NCBI GenBank assembly: GCA_009911355.1
Contig: QXXE01000043.1
Coordinates: 1-32,998, forward strand
Reading direction: 5' to 3'
Length of the DNA: 32,998 bases
Origin: Clostridiaceae bacterium
GTDB taxonomy: Bacteria > Bacillota > Clostridia > Oscillospirales > Butyricicoccaceae
Below are positions 1 to 7,899 of the stretch, one piece after another. The notes under the pieces were generated by a model, which did no database searches, had not been told where the DNA came from, and was given only the letters and a program-made list of their open reading frames with translations. Every line of letters begins with the position of its first letter. The first letter of the stretch is position 1. The position numbers and the translations under genes were made by a program.

Positions 1-77
1 GCGCCAGCAGCCTGCTGGACCCGCCAGAGGGGCTAACCCCTCTGGACTCCCTTTTTCCGCCTGCGGGCGGGGGCAGG
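1..77 (+). repeat. Composite intergenic hairpin repeat, copy 1 (cut by window start)
   Basis: Two GC-rich hairpins stand in tandem. The first is CCAGCA-GCC-TGCTGG at 4-18. The second is CCAGAGGGG-CTAA-CCCCTCTGG at 24-45. Each is followed by GGAC(T/C)C. A third element, CCGCC-TGCG-GGCGG, lies at about 58-71. The same order (stem with GGACTCC tail, then the CCGCCTGCGGGCGG unit) recurs at many other intergenic places in this window. Confidence 0.8.
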
Positions 78-108
78 ACGGAGCAACGAGGCACCATACG
101 AGCCCTCC

Positions 109-150
109 CCGCCCGGCCCGCCATCCGGCCAGCGGGCCGGGCGGTTTTCT
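109..150 (+). terminator. Strong rho-independent terminator-like hairpin
   Basis: A perfect 13-bp stem (109-121 with 132-144) closes a 10-base loop and is followed by TTTTCT. It would end transcription entering from the left edge, so a gene probably lies just outside the window. Stem base and loop (CCCGCCAT...CAGCGGG) resemble the hairpins at 19738-19770 and 21788-21819, so it may belong to a repeat family. Confidence 0.75.
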
Positions 151-490
151 GAATGCTTTTCTATGTAAAAAACAGGCTCGGATTTTCCAAATGCTATTAT
201 ACGTCGGCTTTCCCGAAAAAACTAGAGTAACTTTGCCGGGTTTTTCCGAAAAATTTCCCTGGAAATCAGCGAATTTTCACAATGGCACTATTATTAAATA
301 AGTAGAGCAGGGCTGTGGCTTCCAAAATTTGGGGGCTTCTTTGACTCCATTTCCGAAAACCTCCTTCTTTCCGTCCATCCGCCTCCCCGCTCCCCCGCGA
401 GGCAGAACCTTGGTCTGCCCGCCGCTGTGCGCCCTGAGCCCAAACCATCTCATTAAAATAAGATTTTCCGCGCTATTTCCTCCAAAAAGG
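151..490. other. Intergenic stretch upstream of purA, no gene recognised
   Basis: About 340 bases between the terminator at 109-150 and the purA promoter. The first half (about 150-300) is clearly more AT-rich than the surroundings. Short open frames on both strands have no recognisable domain and no convincing ribosome binding site. No RNA gene was recognised. Confidence 0.5.
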
Positions 491-519
491 TTGAATTTCC
501 CGCCCGCAGCTGTTATAAT
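491..519 (+). promoter_or_regulatory. purA promoter
   Basis: TTGAAT (491-496) and TATAAT (514-519) are separated by exactly 17 bp, a near-consensus sigma-A type promoter. Transcription should start near 526, giving a leader of about 128 nt before purA. No purine riboswitch core or clear PurR box was recognised in that leader. Confidence 0.75.
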
Positions 520-653
520 AATGCTTGTGTGGCGTTCTGCCGCAAAAATTGTAAATCCGAGGGAATCTGTCGCAACCCCCGCGCGTATGCCCACAGCGGG
601 ATCGCTTCCACGTTTCCCACAGAACAACCCAAATATGAAAGGGGCAACAGGAC

Positions 654-1937
654 ATGCCTGGAAAGGTTATTTTAGGCGCCCAGTGGGGCGACGAAGGAAA
701 GGGCAAATTCATTGATATTTTTGCCGCGAAAGCGGATTTGGTGGTACGCAGCCAGGGCGGCAACAACGCGGGCCACACGGTCGTTGCAAACGGCGTGAAA
801 TACAAGCTTCAGCTGATCCCCTCGGGGATTCTTTATCCCGCCTGCACCAATGTGATCGGCTCGGGCGTGGTCGTCAACCCGAAGTCCATCCTTGGCGAGA
901 TCGACGGCCTGCACGCGCAGGGCATCTCCACCCGCAAGCTGTTCATCGACGCGCGCGCCCACTGCATCATGCCGTGGCACCTCGAGCTTGACGCGCTCAG
1001 CGAAGCCGAAAAAGCTAAGGAAGGCACCGCCATCGGCACCACCAAAAAGGGCATTGGCCCCGCCTATATGGACAAGTCCGAGCGCAGCGGCATCCGGATG
1101 CACGATTTTGTCGATCCGGAACGCTTTGAAACCGTTGTGCGCGATGCCTGCGCCCGTAAAAACCGCGTGATTACCGGCGTTTACGGCGGCGAGCCGCTCG
1201 ACGCGGAAGCCATCCTCGCCGAATACCGCGCCTACGCCGACCGCCTGCGCCCGATGGTATGCGACACCACCATCCTCATTTACGACGCGATCAAATCGGG
1301 CAAGGAAGTCCTGTTTGAAGGCGCGCAGGGCACCCTTCTCGACCTCGATATGGGCACCTATCCCTTTGTGACCTCCTCCCACCCGGTCGCGGGCGGCTGC
1401 TGCATCGGCTCAGGCATCGGCCCGACCGCCATTGATTCCGTGATGGGCATTTTCAAAAGCTATACGACCCGCGTCGGCGAAGGCCCCTTCCCGACCGAGC
1501 TGTTCGACGAGACCGGCGACTATATCCGTTCCGCAGGCGGCGAGTTCGGCACGGTCACAGGCCGCCCCCGCCGCACCGGCTGGTTCGATGCGGTCATCGC
1601 AAAATACACCGTCCGCGTCAACGGCCTGACCGAGATGGTCATCAACAAGATCGACCCCCTGCGCGGCCTGCCCAAGCTCAAGGTCTGCACCGCGTACAAG
1701 CTGAAAAGCGGCGAAACCGTCACCGAATTCCCCGCGAATTTCATGGATCTCGTCGGCTGCGAGCCCATTTACGAAGAATTTGACGGCTTCACCGAGGACA
1801 TCACCGCTTGCCGCTCGTTCTCCGAGCTGCCCGCGCCCGTCCAGCGCTACATGGAAGCGCTCGAGCGCATCTGCGGCTGCCCGGTCACCATGCTCGGCGT
1901 AGGCCCCGGCCGCGACCAGGTCATCACCGTCAAATAA
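654..1937 (+). CDS. purA: Adenylosuccinate synthetase
   Basis: This cytoplasmic enzyme joins IMP and aspartate with GTP to form adenylosuccinate, the first committed step from IMP to AMP. At 427 residues it has normal family length. The N-terminus carries the P-loop-like GAQWGDEGKGK motif (about residues 7-17), with the catalytic Asp, and NNAGHT (about 37-42), with the catalytic His. GTTKKGIGPAY (about 128-138), FEGAQGTLLD (about 222-231), RPRRTGWFDA and the C-terminal GVGPGRDQ are all present. The start at 654 is preceded by AAAGGGG at 638-644 with 9 nt spacing. It is monocistronic: its own promoter is at 491-519 and a terminator follows at 1961-1997. The downstream neighbour nifJ is convergent. 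Confidence 0.97.
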   Translation: MPGKVILGAQWGDEGKGKFIDIFAAKADLVVRSQGGNNAGHTVVANGVKYKLQLIPSGILYPACTNVIGSGVVVNPKSILGEIDGLHAQGISTRKLFIDARAHCIMPWHLELDALSEAEKAKEGTAIGTTKKGIGPAYMDKSERSGIRMHDFVDPERFETVVRDACARKNRVITGVYGGEPLDAEAILAEYRAYADRLRPMVCDTTILIYDAIKSGKEVLFEGAQGTLLDLDMGTYPFVTSSHPVAGGCCIGSGIGPTAIDSVMGIFKSYTTRVGEGPFPTELFDETGDYIRSAGGEFGTVTGRPRRTGWFDAVIAKYTVRVNGLTEMVINKIDPLRGLPKLKVCTAYKLKSGETVTEFPANFMDLVGCEPIYEEFDGFTEDITACRSFSELPAPVQRYMEALERICGCPVTMLGVGPGRDQVITVK

Positions 1938-1960
1938 TCCCCAAAACCATTTCCACACCC

Positions 1961-1997
1961 AAAAAGCACAGTTTCACTCAGAAACTGTGCTTTTTTT
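1961..1997. terminator. Terminator after purA
   Basis: AAAAAGCACAGTTTC and GAAACTGTGCTTTTT form a stem of about 15 bp with a 5-base loop (ACTCA), with T-runs on both strands. It terminates purA and could also stop read-through from the convergent nifJ. Confidence 0.9.
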
Positions 1998-2105
1998 ACC
2001 CCTTTTCAGCCAAATAAACCGGGAGCAGCTGTGCAAAGCTGCCCCCGGCCGCAAAACGGATATCCACAAAACCAAACGCCCTACCCAATAACACAATTTT
2101 AACCA

Positions 2106-2346
2106 GATAGCAAGCGTGAAACCGCCACTCCCCCGTCCCCGCCGCAGCGGTGGAAGGGAGTCCAGAGGGACGAACCGCCGCCATCAAATGCGCCCGTCCG
2201 GGCGCGCGGCGGTGAGTTTGAGCGGCGGCGCGCGATTTTAGAGCGCGCCGTAAACTACATGCCAGTGGCATGTAGTTTAGCGAACGTCCTAGCCCCTCTG
2301 GCGCTGCCCGCGCAGGGCCGGGGCCTGGGGCAGCGCCCCAGCGTAA
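2106..2346 (-). repeat. Cluster of intergenic hairpins downstream of nifJ (composite repeat, reverse orientation)
   Basis: The whole gap between purA and nifJ is made of dyads. GCGCCCG-TC-CGGGCGC is at 2190-2205. GGCGCGC with a 9-base loop is at 2227-2249. A 29-bp near-perfect palindrome with 14-bp arms around one G is at 2251-2279. GGCGCTGCCC/GGGCAGCGCC is at 2300-2337. Read on the minus strand, the last part contains the GCGGGCAGCGCCAGAGGGGCTA unit seen in the other composite repeats. None is followed by a convincing T-run. Confidence 0.7.
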
Positions 2347-2350
2347 CCCG

Positions 2351-5300
2351 TCACCGCTCAGCAAGCAAGCGGTAGCCTTCCAGGCGCTCCCGCGCGTCGC
2401 GTTCGGCCTTCTCATATAACGCCCCCGCCTCGTCCGGGAACGACAAACTCAACGACGCATAACGGTTCTGCCCAAGCAGGAATCCCCGGAAATCACCCGT
2501 CGGCTCCTTAGAATCCAACATAAACGAGTTTTTCCCTTCCTCCCTGAGCGACGGGTCGTAACGGTACAAGTGCCAGTACCCCGATTCAACCGCCTCCTTC
2601 TCCGCCTGCTGGCTCAGCCCCATCCCGCACTTCATCCCGTGCTCGATGCAAGGGCAATAGCAAATAACCAGCGACGGCCCCGGGTACGCTTCCGCTTCCC
2701 GGATCGCCCGCAGCGTCTGCGCCGCATCCGCCCCCATTGAAACCTGCGCAACATATACATAACCATAACTCATCGCCATGAGCCCAAGATCCTTTTTCCT
2801 CGTCCTTTTGCCACCCGCCACGAACTTCGCAACCGCGCCCGCCGCCGTCGATTTGGACGACTGCCCGCCCGTGTTCGAGTAAACCTCCGTGTCAAGAACC
2901 AGGATGTTTATATCCCGCCCCGACGCAAGCACATGGTCAAGCCCACCGAACCCAATGTCATAAGCCCAGCCGTCACCGCCAAATGCCCAAACGCTCTTTT
3001 TTGTTAAGAATTCCTTGTTGTTCCGTATAAATTCCGCTTCTTCCGAACCGTCCTGCGCAATTGCCGCAAGCAGCCCGTCGCTCACCTCCCGGGAAGCTTC
3101 CGCGTCCCCGCCCTTTTCTAAATACGCCGCACAAGCACCAGGCGCAACGCCGCGCGCTTTCAACATATTTACCTTTTCCTCCAGCTGCCGCTTGACCGCC
3201 TCCTGCCCCAGCAGGAAGCCGTAAGCGTACTCCGCATTGTCCTCAAACAGCGACATTGCCCACGAGGGCCCAAAACCGCGCCCATCCGTGCAGTACGGGC
3301 TAGATGGGGTCGACCCGCCGTATGCCGACGAGCAGCCGGACGCGTTCGCAATATACATCCGGTCGCCGAACAGCTGCGTCACCAGCTTGATATACGGCGT
3401 CTCGCCACAGCCCGCGCACGCCCCCGAAAACTCAAAATAAGGCTTGGCAAACTGCGAATTTTTAACGCTTTTCGCGTTTACCGCGTCCTTTTTGACCGTG
3501 ACCTTCTCCACCGCGAACGTCCAGCCCGCCGCCTGTCTCTTCTGCCCGTCCAACGGCCTCATCCCGAGCGCCTTCCCCTTCGCCGGGCAGACGTTCACAC
3601 AGCTGCCGCACCCCGTGCAGTCATAAGGCGACACCTGCATCCGGTACCGGTAATGGCTCAAGTTCCCGGTCGCCGGGACGGTTTCAAAGCCCTCCGGCGC
3701 AAGCTTCACTTCCCCCTCGTCAAGCAGCACCGGCCGGATCGCCGCATGCGGGCAGACCAGCGCGCACTGGTTGCACTGCAAGCAAGCCGCCGCATCCCAC
3801 TCCGGCACCTCGACCGCCGCCCCGCGCTTCTCAAACTTCGATGTTCCAGCAGGCCATGTCCCGTCCTCTAACCCGTACTTTTTCATCATTCCGACGCTCA
3901 GGCTGTTGCCCTCCTGCCGGTTCATCGGCGCGACGACCTCACGGATGAAATCCGGCAGGTTTTCGCCCTTCTCCACATCCTGCGCTGCCAGCCAGCTGTC
4001 CGGAATCTTGACCTCGCGCAGCCCATGAATGCCGCGCTCGATCGAAGCATTGTTCATATCAACGACCTTTTGACCCTTCTTCTTATAATAGGTCTTATAG
4101 ATCGCTTCCTTCATCTCCGCAACCGCAACGTCAATCGGGATTACCCCGGTCAGCTTGAAGAACGCCGCCTGCAAAATAGTATTCGTGCGGTTCCCAAGCC
4201 CCAGCTCGCGCGCAATCGAAATTGCGTCAATCGTGTAGAATTTCGCATGTTTTTCCGCCAAACTGCGTTTCATCGCCGCTGGCAGGTTCTTTTCGAGCCC
4301 TTCCGCATCCCATCCGCAGTTCAGCAGGAACGTACCGCCGTCCTTGAGCCCCTGCACCATATCGTACTGGTGGACGTAAGACGGGGCGTGGCAAGCGACG
4401 AAATCCGCCGCACTGACCAAGTACGGCGAGCGGATCGGCTGCCGCCCAAAGCGCAGGTGCGACTGCGTCAGCCCGCCCGATTTTTTGGAATCGTAGACAA
4501 AATAAGCCTGGCAATACAAATCGGTGGTGCGGCCGATAATCTTGATGGAATTCTTGTTTGCGCCAACCGTTCCGTCCGACCCCATACCCCAGATTTCCAC
4601 ATCGGTCTGCCCCTCCGGCGCGTGCAAAACCTCGCGCCCTACCGGCAGGGACGTGCCTGTCACATCGTCCAGAATCCCTATCGTAAAGTGATTCTTTGGA
4701 GCCTCTTTTTCCAGGTTGCCGTACACCGCCAGGATCTGCCCCGGCGTGGTATCCTTCGAGCTCAGCCCGTAGCGCCCGCCGACGACCTCGATTTGCAGCC
4801 CCATTTCCTGGCAGGCCGAGCAAATATCCTGATAGAGAGGTTCCCCCATCGCGCCGGGCTCCTTCGTCCGGTCGAGCACCGCCAGCTTTTTCGCCGTCTC
4901 CGGCAGCGCCGCCAGGAAGTGCCCTGCCGAGAACGGGCGGTAAAGATGGACGTTTATAAGCCCTACCTTTTCACCCTTCCCGGACAGGTAGTCGACCGCC
5001 TCCTTCGCGGTCTCAGCCGCAGAACCCATCAGCACGATCACGCACTCGGCATCCGCCGCGCCGTAGTAATCAAAAAGCCTGTATTTCCGCCCTGTAACCT
5101 CTTCAATTTTGTGCATGTACTCCTCGACCGCCGCAGGGATCGCGTCAACCTTCTGGTTGCAGGCTTCACGGCACTGGAAGAAGATGTCGGGGTTAACCGT
5201 CGTCCCGCGCGTAACCGGGTGCTCGGGGTTCAGCGCATTGCGGCGGAAAGCGGCCAGCGCATCCCGGTCAACCAGCGGGCGCAGCGCTTCGTAATCGATG

Positions 5301-5854
5301 GTTTCGATCTTCTGGATCTCATGAGAGGTGCGGAAACCGTCAAAAAAGTGCAGTACCGGCATCCGGCAGTGGATCGCCGCGAGGTGCGAAACCGCACCCA
5401 GATCCATGACCTCCTGCGGTGAAGACGACGCGAGCATCGCGAAGCCCGTGCTGCGCACCCCCATCACATCGGAATGGTCGCCGAAGATGGAAAGCGCATG
5501 CGCAGAGAGCGTCCGCGCCGAAACATGGAACACCCCCGGCAGCATCTCCCCTGCAATTTTGTACATGTCCGGGATCATCAGCAAAAGCCCCTGCGAGGCC
5601 GTGTAAGTCGTGGTCAGCGCCCCCGCCTGGAGCGAGCCATGCACCGCCCCGGCAGCTCCGCCCTCCGACTGCATCTCGACGACCTCTACAGGCTTTCCGA
5701 AAAGGTTTTCCTTACCGTTCGCCGCCCACTCGTCAACGTACTCCGCCATTGGCGACGATGGCGTGATCGGGAAAATACCCGCAACCTCCGTAAACGCGTA
5801 AGAGATGTACGCCGCCGCCTGGTTGCCGTCCATCAATTCAAACTTTTTTTCCAT
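2351..5854 (-). CDS. nifJ: Pyruvate:ferredoxin (flavodoxin) oxidoreductase, single-chain
   Basis: The enzyme oxidatively decarboxylates pyruvate to acetyl-CoA and CO2 and reduces ferredoxin or flavodoxin. It is the main pyruvate outlet in anaerobic Clostridia. From the ATG at 5854 it has 1167 residues, typical for the family. Order: N-terminal pyruvate/TPP domain (ITPSSPMAEY near 30), EKR-like middle region, two 4Fe-4S motifs (CLQCNQCALVCP near 689, CTGCGSCVNVCP near 743), then CAGCGETPY near 811 and the TPP motif GDGWAYDIG...N near 956. The spacing matches homodimeric PFORs, which bind three 4Fe-4S clusters and TPP. The start at 5854 has GAGGAGG with good spacing; a 23-codon upstream extension lacks support. 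It is divergent from a GntR-type regulator, with an operator array over its promoter. Confidence 0.97.
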   Translation of the reverse strand: MEKKFELMDGNQAAAYISYAFTEVAGIFPITPSSPMAEYVDEWAANGKENLFGKPVEVVEMQSEGGAAGAVHGSLQAGALTTTYTASQGLLLMIPDMYKIAGEMLPGVFHVSARTLSAHALSIFGDHSDVMGVRSTGFAMLASSSPQEVMDLGAVSHLAAIHCRMPVLHFFDGFRTSHEIQKIETIDYEALRPLVDRDALAAFRRNALNPEHPVTRGTTVNPDIFFQCREACNQKVDAIPAAVEEYMHKIEEVTGRKYRLFDYYGAADAECVIVLMGSAAETAKEAVDYLSGKGEKVGLINVHLYRPFSAGHFLAALPETAKKLAVLDRTKEPGAMGEPLYQDICSACQEMGLQIEVVGGRYGLSSKDTTPGQILAVYGNLEKEAPKNHFTIGILDDVTGTSLPVGREVLHAPEGQTDVEIWGMGSDGTVGANKNSIKIIGRTTDLYCQAYFVYDSKKSGGLTQSHLRFGRQPIRSPYLVSAADFVACHAPSYVHQYDMVQGLKDGGTFLLNCGWDAEGLEKNLPAAMKRSLAEKHAKFYTIDAISIARELGLGNRTNTILQAAFFKLTGVIPIDVAVAEMKEAIYKTYYKKKGQKVVDMNNASIERGIHGLREVKIPDSWLAAQDVEKGENLPDFIREVVAPMNRQEGNSLSVGMMKKYGLEDGTWPAGTSKFEKRGAAVEVPEWDAAACLQCNQCALVCPHAAIRPVLLDEGEVKLAPEGFETVPATGNLSHYRYRMQVSPYDCTGCGSCVNVCPAKGKALGMRPLDGQKRQAAGWTFAVEKVTVKKDAVNAKSVKNSQFAKPYFEFSGACAGCGETPYIKLVTQLFGDRMYIANASGCSSAYGGSTPSSPYCTDGRGFGPSWAMSLFEDNAEYAYGFLLGQEAVKRQLEEKVNMLKARGVAPGACAAYLEKGGDAEASREVSDGLLAAIAQDGSEEAEFIRNNKEFLTKKSVWAFGGDGWAYDIGFGGLDHVLASGRDINILVLDTEVYSNTGGQSSKSTAAGAVAKFVAGGKRTRKKDLGLMAMSYGYVYVAQVSMGADAAQTLRAIREAEAYPGPSLVICYCPCIEHGMKCGMGLSQQAEKEAVESGYWHLYRYDPSLREEGKNSFMLDSKEPTGDFRGFLLGQNRYASLSLSFPDEAGALYEKAERDARERLEGYRLLAER

Positions 5855-5895
5855 CAGGGGTTCCTCCTCAATTCCCGTCCAGCGTACAATCAATG

Positions 5896-5949
5896 AAATT
5901 GCACGGTTTTCTTCTATATGCATGCATTATAATAAATTGCATGCAATTT
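5896..5949. promoter_or_regulatory. Phased operator array at nifJ promoter
   Basis: Site 1 is the perfect palindrome AAATTGCATGCAATTT at 5934-5949. Site 2 is ATGCATGCAT at 5918-5927. Site 3 is a left half-site AAATTGCA at 5896-5903 with a degenerate right half. The three dyad centres (5941/5942, 5922/5923, 5903/5904) are exactly 19 bp apart. A weaker right half, TACAAT, sits a further 19 bp on, at 5885-5890. The likely ligand is the adjacent GntR-family protein; this is inference from position and symmetry. Confidence 0.7.
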
Positions 5950-5954
5950 GTCAA
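5926..5954 (-). promoter_or_regulatory. nifJ promoter, perfect consensus
   Basis: On the minus strand TTGACA (5954-5949) and TATAAT (5931-5926) are separated by exactly 17 bp. Both hexamers are perfect sigma-A consensus. Transcription should begin near 5919, giving a leader of about 65 nt. The spacer is almost filled by a 16-bp palindrome and the predicted start lies in a second palindrome, so strong repression or switching is expected. Confidence 0.85.
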
Positions 5955-6057
5955 GCGAAAATAGAAAGTTCAGCTAAATCAAATAAATGAAGCGGGACTC
6001 TTTTGTATATATTACACATATCTGCGGATGCAGGTTTTCTCATCCCGGAAAAATAAA

Positions 6058-6086
6058 TTGACTGCAAACGCAAATTATTGTATACT
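6058..6086 (+). promoter_or_regulatory. Promoter of the GntR-family regulator
   Basis: TTGACT (6058-6063), a 17-bp spacer and TATACT (6081-6086) form a strong sigma-A promoter, with a predicted start near 6093. The promoter lies inside an in-frame upstream extension of the regulator, so that extension (from 6028) cannot be used by this transcript. A lone TGCAA half-site lies in the spacer region, leaving room for autoregulation. Confidence 0.75.
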
Positions 6087-6129
6087 CTTTTCAGGAATGC
6101 CTGCAAAACCAGCCGAAGGGAGACCCCCG

Positions 6130-6780
6130 ATGAGTAAACAGACCACCCTCGCATACCACGAAATTAAGGAAATGATTTTCCGCATGGAGCTGCTTCCAGG
6201 CGCACGCATCCCCGAATTACAGCTGTCGTCCAAGCTGTCCGTCAGCCGCACCCCCATCCACGACGCGCTGCGCCAGCTTGCCGCCGAAGGGCTGGTCTCC
6301 GTCAGCGCCAACCGCGGGGCGGTGGTCACCCAGTTCACCGAAGCGCAAATCCAGGAAATCGGCGCGCTCCGGCTCTCGCTGGACCTCTTGTCCGCGCAGC
6401 TTGCCGCCTATTACGGCAGCGCCGCCGACTTTGACCGGCTCGACCGGCTTGCCGCCGACTGCGAAGAATCCGCTGCGCGCGGCGACGTGTACGGGCGCAT
6501 CCGCACGGACAACGGCTTCCATCTCGAAATAGCACAAATTTCAGGGAATTCGCACCTCATTCAGCAGCAATTTGCCCTCTACCAGCAGATACACCTCATC
6601 CAGATTTCCAAATACAGCGGCGTAGCTGACAGCCTCCAGCAGATCCACCACCACAAGCCGATCGTTGCAGCCATCCGCAGCCGTTCAGAAAGCCAAATCC
6701 GCGCGCTCATCTGTCATCATATCAAGGACTTTTACCACGTCAGCCCTTATCTCCTGCACTGCTACGCAAACCCACAGTAG
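6130..6780 (+). CDS. GntR-family transcriptional regulator, FCD (FadR-like) subfamily
   Basis: A 216-residue DNA-binding regulator. The N-terminal winged helix-turn-helix covers about residues 5-70, with the typical LSVSRTPIHDALRQLAAEGLV recognition-helix segment. The C-terminal all-helical FCD domain carries a DNGFHLEIAQISGN segment, HHHKPIVAAI and a late HH pair; these His/Asp residues commonly bind metal or a carboxylate ligand in FCD proteins. The ATG at 6130 has AAGGGAG seven bases upstream. It is transcribed divergently from nifJ, and regulators of this family usually act on the neighbouring gene. Control of nifJ by a small organic acid (for example pyruvate or lactate) is plausible but inferred. 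Bidirectional hairpins follow. Confidence 0.88.
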   Translation: MSKQTTLAYHEIKEMIFRMELLPGARIPELQLSSKLSVSRTPIHDALRQLAAEGLVSVSANRGAVVTQFTEAQIQEIGALRLSLDLLSAQLAAYYGSAADFDRLDRLAADCEESAARGDVYGRIRTDNGFHLEIAQISGNSHLIQQQFALYQQIHLIQISKYSGVADSLQQIHHHKPIVAAIRSRSESQIRALICHHIKDFYHVSPYLLHCYANPQ

Positions 6781-6804
6781 CACAAAAAGACAGCTTTTTG
6801 TATG

Positions 6805-6837
6805 AAAAAAAGCCGCTGCTTCCGCAGTGGCTTTTTC
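6805..6837. terminator. Bidirectional terminator between regulator and redox cassette
   Basis: AAAAAGCCGCTGC (6807-6819) and GCAGTGGCTTTTT (6824-6836) pair over 13 bp with one G-T wobble around a TTCC loop, with A/T runs on both sides. It serves both the plus-strand regulator and the minus-strand polyferredoxin gene, which converge here. A smaller dyad, CAAAAAG...CTTTTTG, precedes it at 6783-6800. Confidence 0.85.
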
Positions 6838-6853
6838 CCTGGACGCACATATT

Positions 6854-7747
6854 TTATTCAGCTTTTTGCTCAAAACCAGACGTTTCTTCCACTCCGCTGG
6901 CATTTTCCGGCTTCGCAGCCCGGAACCCCAGCCGGATTGCCCCTTTCGGGCACGCCGCCGCACATTCGCCGCAGCGGATGCACTCAGCCGAACCCGGCGA
7001 CTTCACGGGGTCAACCTCCATCTTGCAGGCACGCGCGCATGCGCCGCAGCGCACGCAGCGCTCCCCGTCAACCTCAAGGTGATAGACGCTGAGCTTATTC
7101 AAGAGGCCATAAATCGCGCCCAACGGGCACAAAACCTTACAGAAAAACCGGTACACAAGCACGCAACCGACAATTGTCACAACTAAAACCGCTGTTTTCA
7201 GGCTGAACAGCCAACCGAGCGCGCTTCTCAGCTCGGGGTGTGCCGCGAGCATCGGCAAGCCGCCCAGCAGCGTCCCTGACGGGCAAATGTACTGGCAGAA
7301 CGCAGGCTTTCCAAGTCCGACATAATCGGTCACTGCAACCGGCAAAGCAATGACAAAAACGACCAAAACCACGTATTTTACGTACCTGAGCCCACGCCAA
7401 AGCTTGAATTTCGGCGCGGGGATTTTATGGATCAGCTCCTGCACCAGCCCAAACGGGCACAGCCAACCGCACACAAAACGCCCGAGCAGCACCCCGACCG
7501 CCATCAGGAATCCGACCACATAAAAGCTGAAATTGAACTTTTGGGAGCTGGAAACGGCCTGCAATGCGCCGATCGGGCAGGCAAACGACGCCGCCGGGCA
7601 GGAATAGCAGTTCAGCCCGGGCGTGCAGAAATTTTTCCACGCGCCGGTATACAGCTTCCCGCCAAAGAAATTCGCAAGCCGCGAGTTTGTAAAGCCGAAG
7701 GCCGCAATCTGCACCAGCTTACGCTTCAAGGGGTTTTTGATTAACAT
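6854..7747 (-). CDS. Membrane polyferredoxin (4Fe-4S, NapH/YccM-like)
   Basis: This 297-residue integral membrane iron-sulfur protein probably moves electrons across or along the membrane. It has several hydrophobic segments (for example FYVVGFLMAVGVLLG, YVVLVVFVIALPVAV, AVLVVTIVGCVLVY). Membrane-edge cysteine motifs GRFVCGWLCPFG, FCQYICPSG and FFCKVLCPLG are typical of NapH/RdxA/YccM proteins. A C-terminal bacterial ferredoxin domain has two CxxCxxCxxxC motifs. An N-terminal Cys-rich segment (FCTPGLNCYSCP) is also present. The ATG at 7747 is preceded by GGGGTGA, overlapping the stop region of the upstream CXXC gene; an ATG at 7771 is possible but has weaker support. It is the last gene of a three-gene unit with a TlpA-like lipoprotein, suggesting it feeds electrons to that protein. 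Confidence 0.85.
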   Translation of the reverse strand: MLIKNPLKRKLVQIAAFGFTNSRLANFFGGKLYTGAWKNFCTPGLNCYSCPAASFACPIGALQAVSSSQKFNFSFYVVGFLMAVGVLLGRFVCGWLCPFGLVQELIHKIPAPKFKLWRGLRYVKYVVLVVFVIALPVAVTDYVGLGKPAFCQYICPSGTLLGGLPMLAAHPELRSALGWLFSLKTAVLVVTIVGCVLVYRFFCKVLCPLGAIYGLLNKLSVYHLEVDGERCVRCGACARACKMEVDPVKSPGSAECIRCGECAAACPKGAIRLGFRAAKPENASGVEETSGFEQKAE

Positions 7748-7752
7748 ATTTT

Positions 7753-7899
7753 TCACCCCAGGCCAATGCATTCCAGGCAGATATTGACTGCCTTTGTAAA
7801 GACGACGCCAACCTCACCGCGCGAAACGCCGTACAGCAGCATCAGCGCAGCGGCTGCCATCGCGCCGCACTGTGCGGCGGTTTTCCAGCGGTCACTCAC
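7753..7899 (-). CDS. Small CXXC membrane protein, CD1871A-like
   Basis: A 48-residue protein with one hydrophobic helix (about residues 10-26) and the C-terminal motif RGEVGVVFTKAVNICLECIG, with a CLEC pair. This matches my memory of a family of tiny clostridial proteins called CD1871A-family CXXC proteins; function unknown. The start is GTG at 7899, preceded by GGAGGG with 8-nt spacing. The start overlaps the end of the tlpA-like gene by 8 bases, indicating translational coupling. A longer open frame beginning at 7986 lies inside the upstream gene and is not credible. Its position between a thioredoxin-like lipoprotein and a polyferredoxin suggests a thiol relay (inference). Confidence 0.75.
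   Translation of the reverse strand: MSDRWKTAAQCGAMAAAALMLLYGVSRGEVGVVFTKAVNICLECIGLG

Noticed and set aside
526..653. Purine riboswitch or PurR boxes in the purA leader
   Set aside because: No aptamer core or paired CGAA-type boxes could be recognised.
4025..5422. 465-codon open frame on the plus strand
   Set aside because: It is antisense to nifJ, has no domain or ribosome binding site, and arises from GC-rich codon periodicity.
5855..5923. 23-residue N-terminal extension of NifJ
   Set aside because: It would place the start within the operator and predicted transcription start. The ATG at 5854 has a strong AGGAGG.
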